A stretch of 64,000 nucleotides of DNA from NCBI RefSeq assembly GCF_023278565.1, contig NC_064678.1, forward strand, positions 5,332,001 through 5,396,000, written 5' to 3'. Positions 22,195-33,600 of this stretch are shown one piece after another (the first letter of the stretch is position 1; each line of letters opens with the position of its first letter). Origin of the DNA: Colletotrichum lupini. Taxonomy: Eukaryota > Ascomycota > Sordariomycetes > Glomerellales > Glomerellaceae. The position numbers and the translations under genes were made by a program. The notes under the pieces are model-generated. The model searched no databases, was not told where the DNA came from, and was given only the letters and a program-made list of their open reading frames with translations.

Positions 22195-23291
22195 TTAAAC
22201 GCGGCGGACGACGTCACGGGCGTGCTGGCGGGCCATGCGGCGGGCCAGGCTGCGCTTGCGCTTCTCGGCGCAGGAGGGCTTGCCAGTGGCGGCAGGCTGC
22301 TGGGCAGAGACGGAGCTGGAGGCAGGGGCGGAGGTGGCGACGGCCTCAGCGGCAGCGGTGGTGGTGGCAGCGGCAGCAGAGGTGACAGCAGGGGCGGTGG
22401 AAGAAGCAGCGGCGGCAGAGGTGGCGGCGGGAGCTGTGGCAGAGGGAGCGGCGGAGGAAGCAGAGCCGGAGCCGGAGCCGGAGCCGGAGCCACCGAAGAC
22501 GGAGGGAAGGGCAGGGCCAGGGATGGAGTAGCTGGTCAGGGAGTTGTAGATGGAGATGAGGATACCGGCGTCGTCAGCCTTGTAGAGGGCCTCACCCTTG
22601 GTGCCAGCGGGAAGGTCGGAGCCGGAGCCGGTGACCTCAATGTTGAGGCACTGGGGGTAGTTCTGGGCACCGTTCTCCTGACCGGCGGAGTGAAGGGCAA
22701 TGATCTCGTGGCGGAGAACGTAGTTGCCGGGCTTCAGGGAAGTGGGGATGGTGACAGCCCAGGAGTTGTTGGCAGCAATGAGCTCATCGGAAGCCCACTT
22801 GTTGGCAGAGGCGTCAACGAGACCGGCCTCAGCAATCTTGAAGAACTCGAGGGAGGTCTTGTCGACGGTAGAGCAGTCAGTGCCGCAAGAGGCGAGGTAG
22901 TCGATAACGGGACCCTTGTGGGACTCGGGCCAGGTGTTCCAGAAGATCTGGAGCTTGTCACCAGCGGCGACCTTTGCGGTGAGCTTGGCGTTCTCGGAGT
23001 TCTTGTGGCAGATGATGTCGGCAGCGGCGTAGGAGGACGGGTCGACGAAGCCGTTGTCAGTGGCGGTGTTCTTCCAGCCGTAGCTACAATATTGTCAATG
23101 TCAAAGTTGCTTTGAATCAGATGGTGTCCCACTTACACGTCGGGGGGGCTGCTCATGTAAGGGAGCGAGGTGACGTCGTAACCGGCGAACTGCTCAGAGC
23201 CATCGGTGAAGTAGTTGACGTGACCGTGGGCCATGACAGAGGCGGCGCCGGCAATGGCGGAAAGGACAGCGGAGTTCTTGAAGGAAGGCAT
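22195..23291 (-). CDS. AA9 lytic polysaccharide monooxygenase with Ala/Ser/Thr-rich basic tail
   Basis: Secreted copper enzyme that oxidatively cleaves cellulose or related beta-glucans (family knowledge); about 347 residues. Minus-strand exons 23291-23137 and 23083-22195, intron 23136-23084 (GTAAGT...TAG). A signal peptide ends at Ala21, so mature His1 is His22 (HGHV). The second copper-brace His is His107 in [12 protein letters not shown] (mature 86). The QNYPQC motif supplies Gln192 and axial Tyr194, and His183 lies in [24 protein letters not shown] and [15 protein letters not shown] are typical of AA9. After the catalytic domain come a Gly-Ser repeat (about 249-259) and a long Ala/Ser/Thr-rich, presumably O-glycosylated linker. 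The protein ends in a Cys plus a strongly basic tail, and I see no CBM1 and no GPI-anchor signal. A 319-codon antisense ORF overlaps it and is a composition artefact. Confidence 0.93.
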
Positions 23292-26200
23292 TTTTGCAGA
23301 TTTTTCCAAAAGTGTTGAGTTTGGTGTTGTTGGATGTAGTTTTCGTTCGTGGAAAGAGTGGATATTGACTTCAAGTCGTAAAGATAGTGAACTTCAATCA
23401 ATGAAGTGTTCAAATGAAAGAAATGTGCTGAAAAGCGGCAAAGAGTGTGGGAATGGAAAGCTGCGGGAATGAGCCTGTTGGATGAGGAGAAAAAGAGTAG
23501 GAGTAGACGATGTGAACGAAGAGAAGAGGACCTTATATCTCGAGATAGCCCAGAGTAGCGCTCATGGTCGTGGGTCGTGGCGCATACCTGCGTTGCGTGG
23601 ATGCAAGCAATTTCGACCACGCCCATCAGGAGACAGTATCGATTCTCATCCCATGTAAGCCATGCTAGGACCACTGCGGCCCCGTCTCCGTCCCTCACGG
23701 AGCAGAGCCAGGGGTCATGTCCAAGGAGTCCCTGTGCAAATCCATGGCCGGGCGGTGTCCAGGCTGCGTTGGCCAGGCACAAGTTGATTGCGAATGGGTT
23801 GTGAATGTGATCGAGTGGAATCGTAAGGCGGGGGGGGGTTCGACGTTGAAGCAGGAGGCGCCCACCCTGCATCGAAAAGGAAGGGGGTCGTGGGGCCGGC
23901 GTCTACCCCCCGTTGTTATCCCGGGATCTAGAACCGCAAGCAGAAGCCGAAGCGAGGCCATCGCGGCTGGAAACGTGCCCATAGGTGGAAAGGCGGGAAA
24001 CAAGCGGGGGTGGTGGCCATGCCGAGCAGCCATGGCGAGATCAAGCCGTTTCAGCATAAATGAAGGTGGTGACTTGTTGTATCCCGTAGTGCAGGGTTGA
24101 AGCAAGGTGACCTAGTGCACGTTGGCCGCTGGCGGCGCGGTAAACCGATCTGAGGCGCCAAAGCAGCGCAGTTATGGCGGGCATCTTGTTGCTCGCTTGT
24201 CGAGAGTGGTAAGATCTGTCTGTTGGTTCTAAGGTGGCATATGAGCGACATCGAAAATCATAGTAGCATCTGCTGTGAAGATCTGTGAATGATCCACCCA
24301 AGGTTAAGCTTAGGGACCGGCAAGCCTTCTTGGGATTGACAGAGGCATTAAATCGTGGATTAGCATGTTAGTTCGGAGTCAGTGAGCCGAAGCGCACTTA
24401 CGCCCACATCATATTGGGTCAGTTAGCAAAGGTTAAGCCAAGCTTGCAGTAAGCATAAGTGGCAGTGAGGAGAAGAAATGAGATTGAGGGTGACGGGATG
24501 GCAGTTCGTCTGAGCGTTGGAAAGGGGAGGTGGGTGGTCAGTGCTGGCTTGTCGAGTTTGCTTCTGCCGCTGATACTGGCAGCAGGGCAGTGCTTGGCTG
24601 GCAACAGCGAGTGACCCTCGGCTGGCTGGCTTACTGGGCACATGCAGGTCAGGTCTGGACGAGTTCCAGTGTGAGCCGATACCCGATTGACTGGAGACTT
24701 GGAGATTGAAGCCCTGGAGGGATGACGAGTCGAAGCGGGTAAAGAAGCAAACTGGGGTGGATAGCGGTGGAGGAAACGGGTTGGCACGTCTGTGATGAGG
24801 CGAGGAGGGATGCAGGCCGTAACTCTTAGGGCTTGACGCCTTGCTTGATGGATGATCCAGCATATCCAGCTGTTCACAACAAGCAAGCATGGCAGGCTTG
24901 GCGATGCTTGGTTTTCATCTCGAGTCCTCAATCCAATGTCTGGCTTCCCACTTGAACTCCGACTTGGAATCTTGGACGACGGAGCCGAACTGTGAACATC
25001 GTCAAGCCCCCTGGTATCTGTTCTCGAAGCAGCGGATCTGGTCGTGGAGCCTGACTGGCCTCAAGCTCGATTTGGGAGCTGATCAACCTCGATACGGATT
25101 TGTATGCAAGCTTCGTATCAATAACGGGCGACAGGCCATTTGCCCCCGTAGCCATTGCCTTTCTGGTTCGAACTTCACGGGGCCCAGTGGAACTGCCGGT
25201 GGGCGCTTGTGCGAGCGGTGAGAATCTCGACGATAAAAATGGTGGGAAAGCCGAGAATCGAAATGAACAAGTGGAAAGGAAAGGGTCAACTGCCGCCAAG
25301 TTTCGACAGCGCAGGTCTGGATGACAGGGAGAGTCTGGGACTCTACACTAGGTGGTGAGCGCATGTCGTTGGGCTTCGGGACAGCAATCTATTTGCAACT
25401 TTGTGAAAGGTCTCGATCTGTGCTCGACGGGGTTCAGGCGAGTAAAAATTCTGTCTTCTTGATGTGTGCCTGCAGTGCAGCGCAGGACTCCGTGTGGTGT
25501 CATCAAGGGGTGATGCTGGCCATGCAGCCATGCCATGCTCATTGCTGCTGGTCGATGAACTCGGTCTGGTCAGGGGTGCAGCCGGAAGAGGAGTCTGATT
25601 TCTTGGTGATCGTCGCCTCCTGGTTCCCGCAGGGTGCAGCCGCAACTCTGTGCCTGGACCAAAACCCTCTTTTTTCCCATTCTCGACTTTTCTTCGGACT
25701 CCCACTGCTGACTCATCTGGATCCCAAGGGACTTCCGAACTCGACGAGAAGGAGTGACCAATAGTGTTGCAGGGCTCCTCCTCTTCTGGTCCGTCATGTC
25801 CGCAGAGGCTCCAGGGGCACGCAGCAGGCACGCCGGGTACGCAGTTGCGTGAAAGCATGACCGCATGGGCTCCTGCCGCTGAGCGCAAGTTCGGATGGCC
25901 CAACCAGGGCTCATCTCACCCGCGCCTCTTCTGAGAAACAGCCATTGATGATGGAGGAAGTTCCTTCCTGCCAGCAAACAAATCGTTGCTTGTCGAAATC
26001 AATGATAGCCATCCATGTGCCTTCCCGGAGACCCAAATTCGCGCGGCCTGAAACTGCAACCTCCACTTCCACCTCCTTCCACTCCACGTTCTCGTGGGTA
26101 CGTACCGCCACAGGGGTGGAGCTAGATGAATCCATGGATCTCGGTCAGTGGATTTCCCTCCTCGATGGATCCACCCATCATCAATTCTTGGCAGCCATGG

Positions 26201-26809
26201 GCCAAAAATGTACCTTCCTTCCTTCCTTTTCTCCTCTGTTCAATTTATTTTGATTGTTCCTTCCAAGTGTCCTGCACGGCATCGCCAGCTTCTGCCTTCC
26301 GAGACCCTCGCTTGATCTGGCCCGTGCTTCTTGCCCATTCCCAACTTTTCGAGCCTTTTGCCAATTCTTTCCTAATTCTCCTCTGATGGGACGGATATTG
26401 GATCGAAAAAGGAGGTGCTTCCCTGTCTCACCTCTTCCTGCCAATCTGTCTAAAGTGCAAATGGATCAATATCTCCGTGCTCCCATGTCTCGTCCCGTGC
26501 TGTTTATCCGATGACGTTATGCTTCCATCAATCTTCTTTCCCCCTCCAGGCCCCGTCCCTCCCACCTACCGTGACTTTTGGGGGCCCCTGCCGGCCACTT
26601 ACCGACACCGTCCCACTCGACGCGTCTCTTACGTAGGCAGCTTTTTTGGGTAGAAGCTTCCACACAGGGATAGAACCACTTCCTTCGGACACTTAGAGAG
26701 GCGCCGTAATTGTTACCATTTACCTAGCAAACATCGTCCGACTCAGAGACCTCTTCCGTCCACTTCACCGGAGCCGTGTCCGTCTCCGTATTTCGCAACG
26801 TTCTTGATA
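23292..26809. other. 3.5-kb divergent intergenic region
   Basis: Lies between the AA9 gene (-) and the small nuclear-type gene (+). Many overlapping open frames occur on both strands, but they are low-complexity and lack family motifs or convincing splice structure, so I call none. On the minus strand an ATATAAGG TATA-like box sits near 23530-23538, about 240 bp upstream of the AA9 start. It may be that gene's core promoter with a long leader. Confidence 0.4.
23530..23538 (-). promoter_or_regulatory. possible TATA box of the AA9 gene
   Basis: The minus strand reads GATATAAGG here, about 240 bp upstream of the AA9 ATG. Its position is compatible with a core promoter and a 5' leader of about 200 bases. 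Sequence match only. Confidence 0.3.
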
Positions 26810-27643
26810 ATGCCGCCCAAGAAAGCCACTGCCGCCGCGCCCAGCCCGTTGGGTGAGGCTGACGCGAACCGCGTCGTGGGCCAAAACACGGCCGCAAAGG
26901 TACGCAATTGCGCAGATATCTCGACATTCTTGAAAGAATATGTGTCTCATTATGCCGTCTCATGATTATCGTCTGTCACGAGTCGGATGCCAGGATTCTC
27001 TTTTCTGTCGCCTTCAGAAGCCAATGCCGTGACACAGCTCCCAAAGCTGACACCGTGACACGTCCAGCCCGCCGAGAAGCCGGCGCCAAAGTCCCGCAAG
27101 CGCAAGTCGGACGCCGCTGCCGACGGTGATAATGACACCGGCGCCGCTGCGCCAGCTCCCAAGAAGCAGGCAACCAAGAAGGCTGCTGACAAGAAGGATC
27201 CCCTCCCGGACCTCTCTGAAATCCAGCTCCCGGGTGACGGTGAGATGAAAGTCCCCGTCTTCGACACCTGCGACATAGTCCGCACCAAGATCCGCGCCAT
27301 CCTTCAAAAAGAAGGTGTCACAAAGGCAGCCTTCCTACGCGCCATCGTCAAGGCCGCGTACCCCGCTGGATCGGACCACAAGATTGCTCCCAACTTGCTC
27401 ACCAATTTCATGAACAAGAAGGGACCCGCGTCTGGCAACACCAGCAGTGTCTTTTATGCGGCCTATGTCTTTTTTGAGAAGCTTCGTGTGAGGGATGGCA
27501 AGCCCAAGACCAAGAAGAGAGAGGAGATGGAGAACGAGTGGCCTAATGGCATGGACACCGAGCAGCAGTTGGACGGTTGGGTTATTTGCCTTGCTGGTGA
27601 GAGGCCTCATATTGACAAGTATGGCAAGACTCGTTTCTATTAG
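26810..27643 (+). CDS. small basic nuclear-type protein, DUF7726-like
   Basis: About 221 residues from exons 26810-26899 and 27068-27643, with a 168-bp GT-AG intron. The N-terminal third is Lys/Ala/Pro-rich and disordered, with a KSRKRKSD stretch that could serve as a nuclear localisation signal and a second Lys-rich run (PAPKKQATKK). The C-terminal domain (from about residue 90) begins VPVFDTCDIVRTKIRAILQ and continues with TKAAFLRAIVKAAYP, LLTNFMNKKGP and SSVFYAAYVFFEKLR. I associate it with a conserved fungal domain of unknown function with a helix-turn-helix look; the DUF number is from memory. No catalytic motif is visible. The start is the first ATG, and the second exon alone would lack the basic tail. 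Confidence 0.72.
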
Positions 27644-29291
27644 CCGTGGGAAGCTGTGTAATTTACGTCTTTGACTATTTGATTTTCTCTCCCCTTCGTT
27701 GAAGCATGTTTTTCTTGGGGATATTGAGGGCGCAGTTTGGGCTAGTGCGAATTATCACACTCTTTTAAGACGAATCTTTCCATCACAAGCTGATCTACCT
27801 AGCAAGGTGCCCAAAGACTGCCCGAGAACATCGCGAATATCTCGGCCGTCCGTAGTGAGGTAAACCATTGGCTGCTGGAATGATGACTCGAGTATCTACA
27901 CCCAAGCGGAAGGGACGGCCACTTTACCGATATATCTGCGACGGGGGTGGGTCAGGGATACCGGACCACCGGCACGGACGAGTCATCGGTACCCTACGGA
28001 GTACCTCGGCTTCCCCCGGCCACGAAAACCATTGCCATTCACAAACGTCCTGGCCGCTCCCATCCTGGCCCGGCTGAGGGCCCAGTGTGTTGGGTAGCAC
28101 CAGTCAACCAGTCCAGCATTTCAATCCATCTCTCGCTCGCGGCCGGCTGGGCACACTCTGCCCGTTACTTGACACAAAGCTTGGCGACCCCCGTTGGCGC
28201 CTTCACCCCTGACCCGCTCTGAACAACAGACAACGACACATTCGGTCTTCCACCACGGCGCCCGGCCGCGTTGGCCTGGCTCTTTTGTTTCGGCTTGCAT
28301 TTGACAGGCTGTGGACAGCTCTGGTAGGAACTGGTCGGAAAAATCGGAACAGATGCTTGCCGCTCTTCATCAATAAAAAGCAAGCCATTGAATCCGCGTC
28401 AGCGACTATTGTTTCAACGATAGAGACTCGTCCACAAGGACGCACGACGTCCGTGAGATCATGAGGATATGGCAGCATAGTGGTCCATTGATTCGTTCAT
28501 TTAGTTTGCCATCTTGACTGGAAAGGAAATCGGCCCGTAACATGGAGCCTTTCGTCTTCTAAGCTTCAAGTGGATATTCTGAAGGTGTGGTCCGGAATCT
28601 TGCTTCTGATAGAGAGTCTTTGTCAACACTGCGGCCTGCTACATGCGGCAAGGATATGACAGCATATCGCGTTCCGCGGTAGAGCAAGCTGAGACTTATC
28701 GGTATAGTCAAGGTCACTTTTCCGCAATGAATGAATTTTCAACAGATAGCCCAGGTATTCAGTTAAGTATGCGATTTTCATGCGGTGTGAACTACTTCAC
28801 GGTTCACCAAGGATAGAATTGAGGAGCGGTCGAATAGAATGGTAAGCATACAGACTCGTACTCTCCGTGTACGTGATTGTTGCTGGCCGAGATTCAAACG
28901 AAACTGAAGGACAATTGTATCAAGACCCCATCGCATCGCCCTTACATAGCCGCCAGCTTGACCCCAGCAGCAACTTGGCTTTGATCCAGCGACTTATATA
29001 GCGCCTACATCCGTTGCTTCAATGATAAAGGAACCGACAACCCCATTCCTACACCAGCAGCATCCCTGAGATCATGACAACACCGTCCACCGGCATGGAC
29101 GTCACTTCAGCTTAAGAACTCCTTTTCCCATATTCCTCAACTGCATCCATGCCCTGTCAATATACGTCAGGTACTCTGGTCTGGGGATCATCAACTCCTA
29201 TGAGCTTCCCGACTCAACTCGGGTTGTTGTTCTGCTTCCCTGAACTCAACAACTTTTCCACCTCCCCCGGGCTTGTCGCTTTCACCACCCT
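27644..29291. other. intergenic region
   Basis: About 1.65 kb between the DUF7726-like gene and the ankyrin pseudogene. Only short open frames without motifs. No repeat, tRNA or RIP-type composition seen. Confidence 0.4.
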
Positions 29292-30454
29292 TTACTGGCA
29301 CCTGCTACCAACAGACTTGATGCTTGCACCATGATCCCTAAGAAGTCTCACCATCCTTGTTGTGAATCGCACAGTCCATGGGCCTCTGTCCACGGCCGAT
29401 GAGTTCTGGGGAAGCCCCTCTTTCCAGAAGCAAGGTCGTTGATTCATACTGGCCTTCGCAAACAGCCTTACATAAGGGCGTATGGCCTGCACCGTTCTTC
29501 ACTTCAGTATTGGGATGTATATTGTCGTCTGAGATAAGGATTTCCAGGGTAGCCGGCCATTTGATAGTAAGGCGAAGTGCCGTGTTACTACAAGGGGTCG
29601 CAAGTGGTTGGTCAGGCCGTACACCAGCTCGAACCAACCCTCGGGCTGTGAACTGGTCCAAGCCTCTCCAGCTATGCAATGCCCAAAGCATCAGATGATG
29701 CCCATATATGGCGATGACCTCCTCCTCCATCTTAAGACAGTAACAAAAAACCCACTCTCGTGGACGAGAGAACAGCCTGGATTATAGGACTCTCCAGAGA
29801 AAATCGTTGCTGGACTGACTCCGATGTTGGGCCCATGCTTGATAAGCTTTGAGAGGATGGATGAATGTCGATCAGAATTTCTCCAACAGTGCCAGGCTTC
29901 CCCTATTGCTATCATGTAGTCATAAGGTCGAATGTTCAACATCTCTAACAACAGGTCGACTTGAGCCGTTTGGTCCCTTCGAATAGCCGCATTTAAAAGG
30001 ACCAGTCCCTGATCCCCTGGCATGCGTACGGAAGCTCCAAAGCTGATCAGAACTCGTGTGCAGACTTCGTGACCATGTTCGAGACAGACGTCAAAAGTTG
30101 ATTTAGCTCCGTCCCCAGCCTGGTTCGGATCGAGGCCAAGATTCATTAGAATGCAAAGCACGCCGACTAAACCTTGCCTCGCAGCTACTATCAAAGCATT
30201 AGACATCTCCTTTGAAGATGGCAAGCTCTTTTCTGCCCCAAACTCGGCTGTGGTTGCTTTCACCAGAAAACACAATACGCTATACGGATTGTTCGACTCC
30301 AGAGAGACTACTGGTTTGGTAGCGTCAAGGGTAGAATGCACGGCTTTTCCATGAAAGACGGCTTGTTGGCCCAAAATCTTGAGCTAGTCGAGGAATTCGT
30401 TATAGTCTTTAAGTATAGTTTTGGTCTCGGCTCTAGAGCTTATAATAAACTTGC
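29292..30454 (-). pseudogene. ankyrin-repeat gene, 3' part, cut off by Copia element A
   Basis: Minus-strand coding remnant with ankyrin-like units such as NALIVAARQGLVGVL, DLLLEMLN, AGHTPLCKAVCEGQYES and TTLLLERGASPEL. The reading frame is broken. Near 29725-29745 it must shift by one base at a T run to join ESGFF to the MEEEVIAIYG frame, and near 29345 it shifts again to reach RLLRDHGASIKSVG. A TAG stop lies at about 30385 (FLD-stop-LK), where CAG is the likely ancestral codon. The fragment abuts the retroelement at 30454. Its upstream half lies beyond the element at 37300-38292, and the two halves meet in one frame when the element and one target-site copy are ignored. Ankyrin repeats usually mediate protein binding; the specific role of this gene is unknown. 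Confidence 0.7.
30450..30454. repeat. target-site duplication, left of Copia A
   Basis: CTTGC here pairs with CTTAC at 37300-37304. The single G/A difference is the kind RIP produces. Confidence 0.6.
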
Positions 30455-30656
30455 TATTAGTATCCCTATTATAGGGTAGTTAGTTCGAACCGTAGTTAAC
30501 GAAGAGATTAATTAAACTATATAAATATCTATATAGGTATAAAAAGGAGGTTCTAACTATAGGTTAGGCTAGCTACGATAATCGTAAATAGGGCCCCTAA
30601 TTAGCCCCTACGTAGTCGGCTATATACTACGGTCGAATTAGACTTCTAATCCGATA
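30455..30656 (-). repeat. LTR of Copia A (3' LTR in element orientation)
   Basis: 202 bp; begins TATTAGTATCCC and ends AATCCGATA on the plus strand. The unmutated ends are TGTTAG...CCGACA, so both terminal TG and CA have become TA by transition. Aligns without gaps to 37098-37299. Confidence 0.88.
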
Positions 30657-33600
30657 CTAACTTTCTCTTTTTTTTATTAATTTAATTACTATAGTTAGAG
30701 GTATAATTCGACCTCGGGCCCGTTTACTAAGTCGTCTCCTTTTCCCCCTTTTCTTTACTCTTTTTATATAACTTATCCCTCTATTCGTATAATAACTTTT
30801 CCGCTACCTATAAATTGCTCTAATCCCTTATTTAGTACTACTTTTATAAAAGCGTTTACGAGGTTATTTTTATTATTAATCTAATAGATCTTAAGTATCT
30901 CGCGCCTTTTATACGATTACTTAAGGGCTATAATATCGATTATAAGCCTCTTTTCCTTTATCGTTCTTAATTTAATAAGGTATTTATATAGCGAGTAGGA
31001 ATTAGTATAAATAACTATTAGAATAGGTAAAAGGCTAATTCGATTAGTAATTTTCTTTAGCGTCGTTAAAATCGTATAAGAGAGGTTAACGCCGTTAACT
31101 ATACCGTATACCTCTAACGCTAGTATACTTTTTATTACCCGCTTATTTTTAGTTAATAAGTAGTAGATTATATTACTATATATAGTAAATTCGCTCTCGC
31201 CTATACTCTCGTTAGTTAGGATATTAATATACCCTAATTACGAAGTAAGGTCGTTATTATTTATAAATAACTTATTAATAAAGACGTAGAGCTTATTAGT
31301 CGTAAGGTTAATTAGGTAGTAGACGAGACTTCGATTAAGATTCGTTTATTACTATTTAAGCTGCTTATTAAGTACCTTAACGTCTCGTTCGGTTAGATTT
31401 ATAGCCTATACTACCTTAGTATAATTAAGAGTTACCTCGGGTTAATAAATATTTATAATATATACCCCTTACGTAAGCTTAGCTTTATACTACTTCTTAA
31501 CGTTAGTTACGTTCGGATTAACGAGGTTAATTTTCTCGCTCTACCCCTTTTATTAAAAAACGATAGTTTCCCCTTCGATTATAAAAATCCCGCTATTAAA
31601 TACTAGGGGGGTATTTATTATAAGGACCTCTTTTAGCTTCGCTACGAAGCCCGCTTTTTAGAGCTTCTTATCCTCTTCTTTTATAAAGTTAATATCGCAT
31701 AGGCCTAATATATCGTCGGTCTATATTCTAATAATCCTAAATTAATTACCTTCGTACTCTGCGATTAATAAGCACGGGTCGTATGTAGAGGTAACTATTA
31801 ATAATTAATTAATATAAAAATCGTAGTAAGTAGCCTACTAATAGGTGCCCAATTCTACGAGCCTATATAGTAGCTTAAGTACTTTAATAATCGTACTTTC
31901 TAAGTACTTACTAGCTATTTCTTTTAGTAAATGGGCTAGGATTTTCCTTATGAGCCCTATAGCCGATTAAGTATAGGCCTAGGTAATATTATAGCTCTAA
32001 ATCTCGTATCCCTTTTTCCGTAGCGATACTATTAATATTATTATTAATCATTAGCTATAGTGCTATATAGTAAGCGATTATATAAGTAGCGTCGCCTTTT
32101 TAACGTTACTATACCCCTAAATTACGTATTTAGACTTCTCGTACGGCTAGGGTATTCCTTTCTCTTTAATTTTACGAACTATTCGTAATTTAAATATATA
32201 GAGGTTTATATGTTTTTTAGGGTCGTGTAGGATAAATCGATAGACCCCTCGATTATAAAGAGTGTTTACTTCGATAAGATCTAATCCCTTATATAGTTTT
32301 TTAGTAATTATAATTACGCCTTCCTTACGTAGTTTAACCACTAGCTCGAAATCGGCTTTCTTTTTTATTATATAAAAAGTATTAATTACCTCGTTATTAG
32401 TAATAAATTGCCGCGTTAGGGCTTGCCGTCGTAGTCTTTTATAACGTCTCGCTAGTAATATTAATACCCTTTTAATAATTTTCTTTTTTTCGTTATCTAT
32501 TAGTATTACTACGACGATTTTATTAAGGATAATTTCCTATACCTCTACCGCGGGTTATATAGTTTCCCCTAGCTCTTTTTCTTTTTATAAGTTAGAAATT
32601 ACCTCGTTAGGATCTATATAGTACGGTCTAACTACCGTAATTAATACTTTAAGTAGCTAGTCGCGATCTCTTACGACTATATAAGAGCGCTCGTTAACGG
32701 AAATTAACTTATATAGCCTAGCCTACTATTAAGTAATTTCGTACTATACTCGTACCTCCGAATTTAGTAATATATTTAGATTATCCCCTATGTCGGGCCT
32801 ATTGCGCGTAGTAATTACCTTATTAACTTACCTTTTTACGCTTACCTCGCGCAATACCCGCATTACTTTTTTAATTACTCGGGCTCGTTAGCTTATACTT
32901 AGTAATAGTAGCGAGGCTAAGGTCGTTTTTAAATATACTCTAAATACTAATAGCGTTAATATAAGTCCGTTAGGCCCTATAGTATCGTTATAGTATTTAA
33001 GTACTATCTAGAGGTATTCGTCGTCAGTAGAATCCGGATTTTCTTTTTTAATAATTCTAAACGCCCTTTTTAATTATTAATATGCCCTCTCTACTTTTTT
33101 AATACTATAGTGCGCTTTAATAAGTGCGACTTTTAGTTATATACTATAGGCCGTCGTATTGTCCCTAAATTCTGCTAACTTAAAGCTAGTACTAACGTCG
33201 GTTCTAATACTATTTAGCGGTCCTTAATATATATTAATCTAGCTTTTTCGTAAGGCTACCCATACTATCTTTATTTATAAATCCCGGAGGAATTGCTTTA
33301 CTTAGAAAGATATAGCTACGTCGATTATATATAGTACTAGCCGACTATTTAAGTAAAAAATATTAACGACGATTTCTTAGTTAAAGTTAAGCTTATTACG
33401 TAATTTAAACTTAAATCTATATAGGCTCTGCGCATGTATTTAGTATTAATAATACACTTTTATTAACTACTCTAGCGCCCCTATTTCGATATTATTATTA
33501 CTCAATTACTTTAAGAGGTTATATAGCCTTATAACTAACGGGTACCCGAATCTTTAGTATAGTTTTCTAAGCTCACTTTCCGTTAGGTAATTAATCGACT

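Noticed and set aside
22156..23115. 319-codon plus-strand ORF antisense to the AA9 gene
   Set aside because: Gly/Arg-rich, no family motifs; it arises from high third-position GC in the real gene on the minus strand.
24419..25903. Several overlapping ORFs of 110-190 codons between the AA9 and DUF7726-like genes
   Set aside because: Open on both strands at once, low-complexity Ser/Pro/Arg translations, no splice or domain support.
30455..30656. GTTCGAACC within the Copia LTRs as a tRNA-like sequence
   Set aside because: It is part of the LTR in all four copies and lacks the rest of a tRNA cloverleaf.
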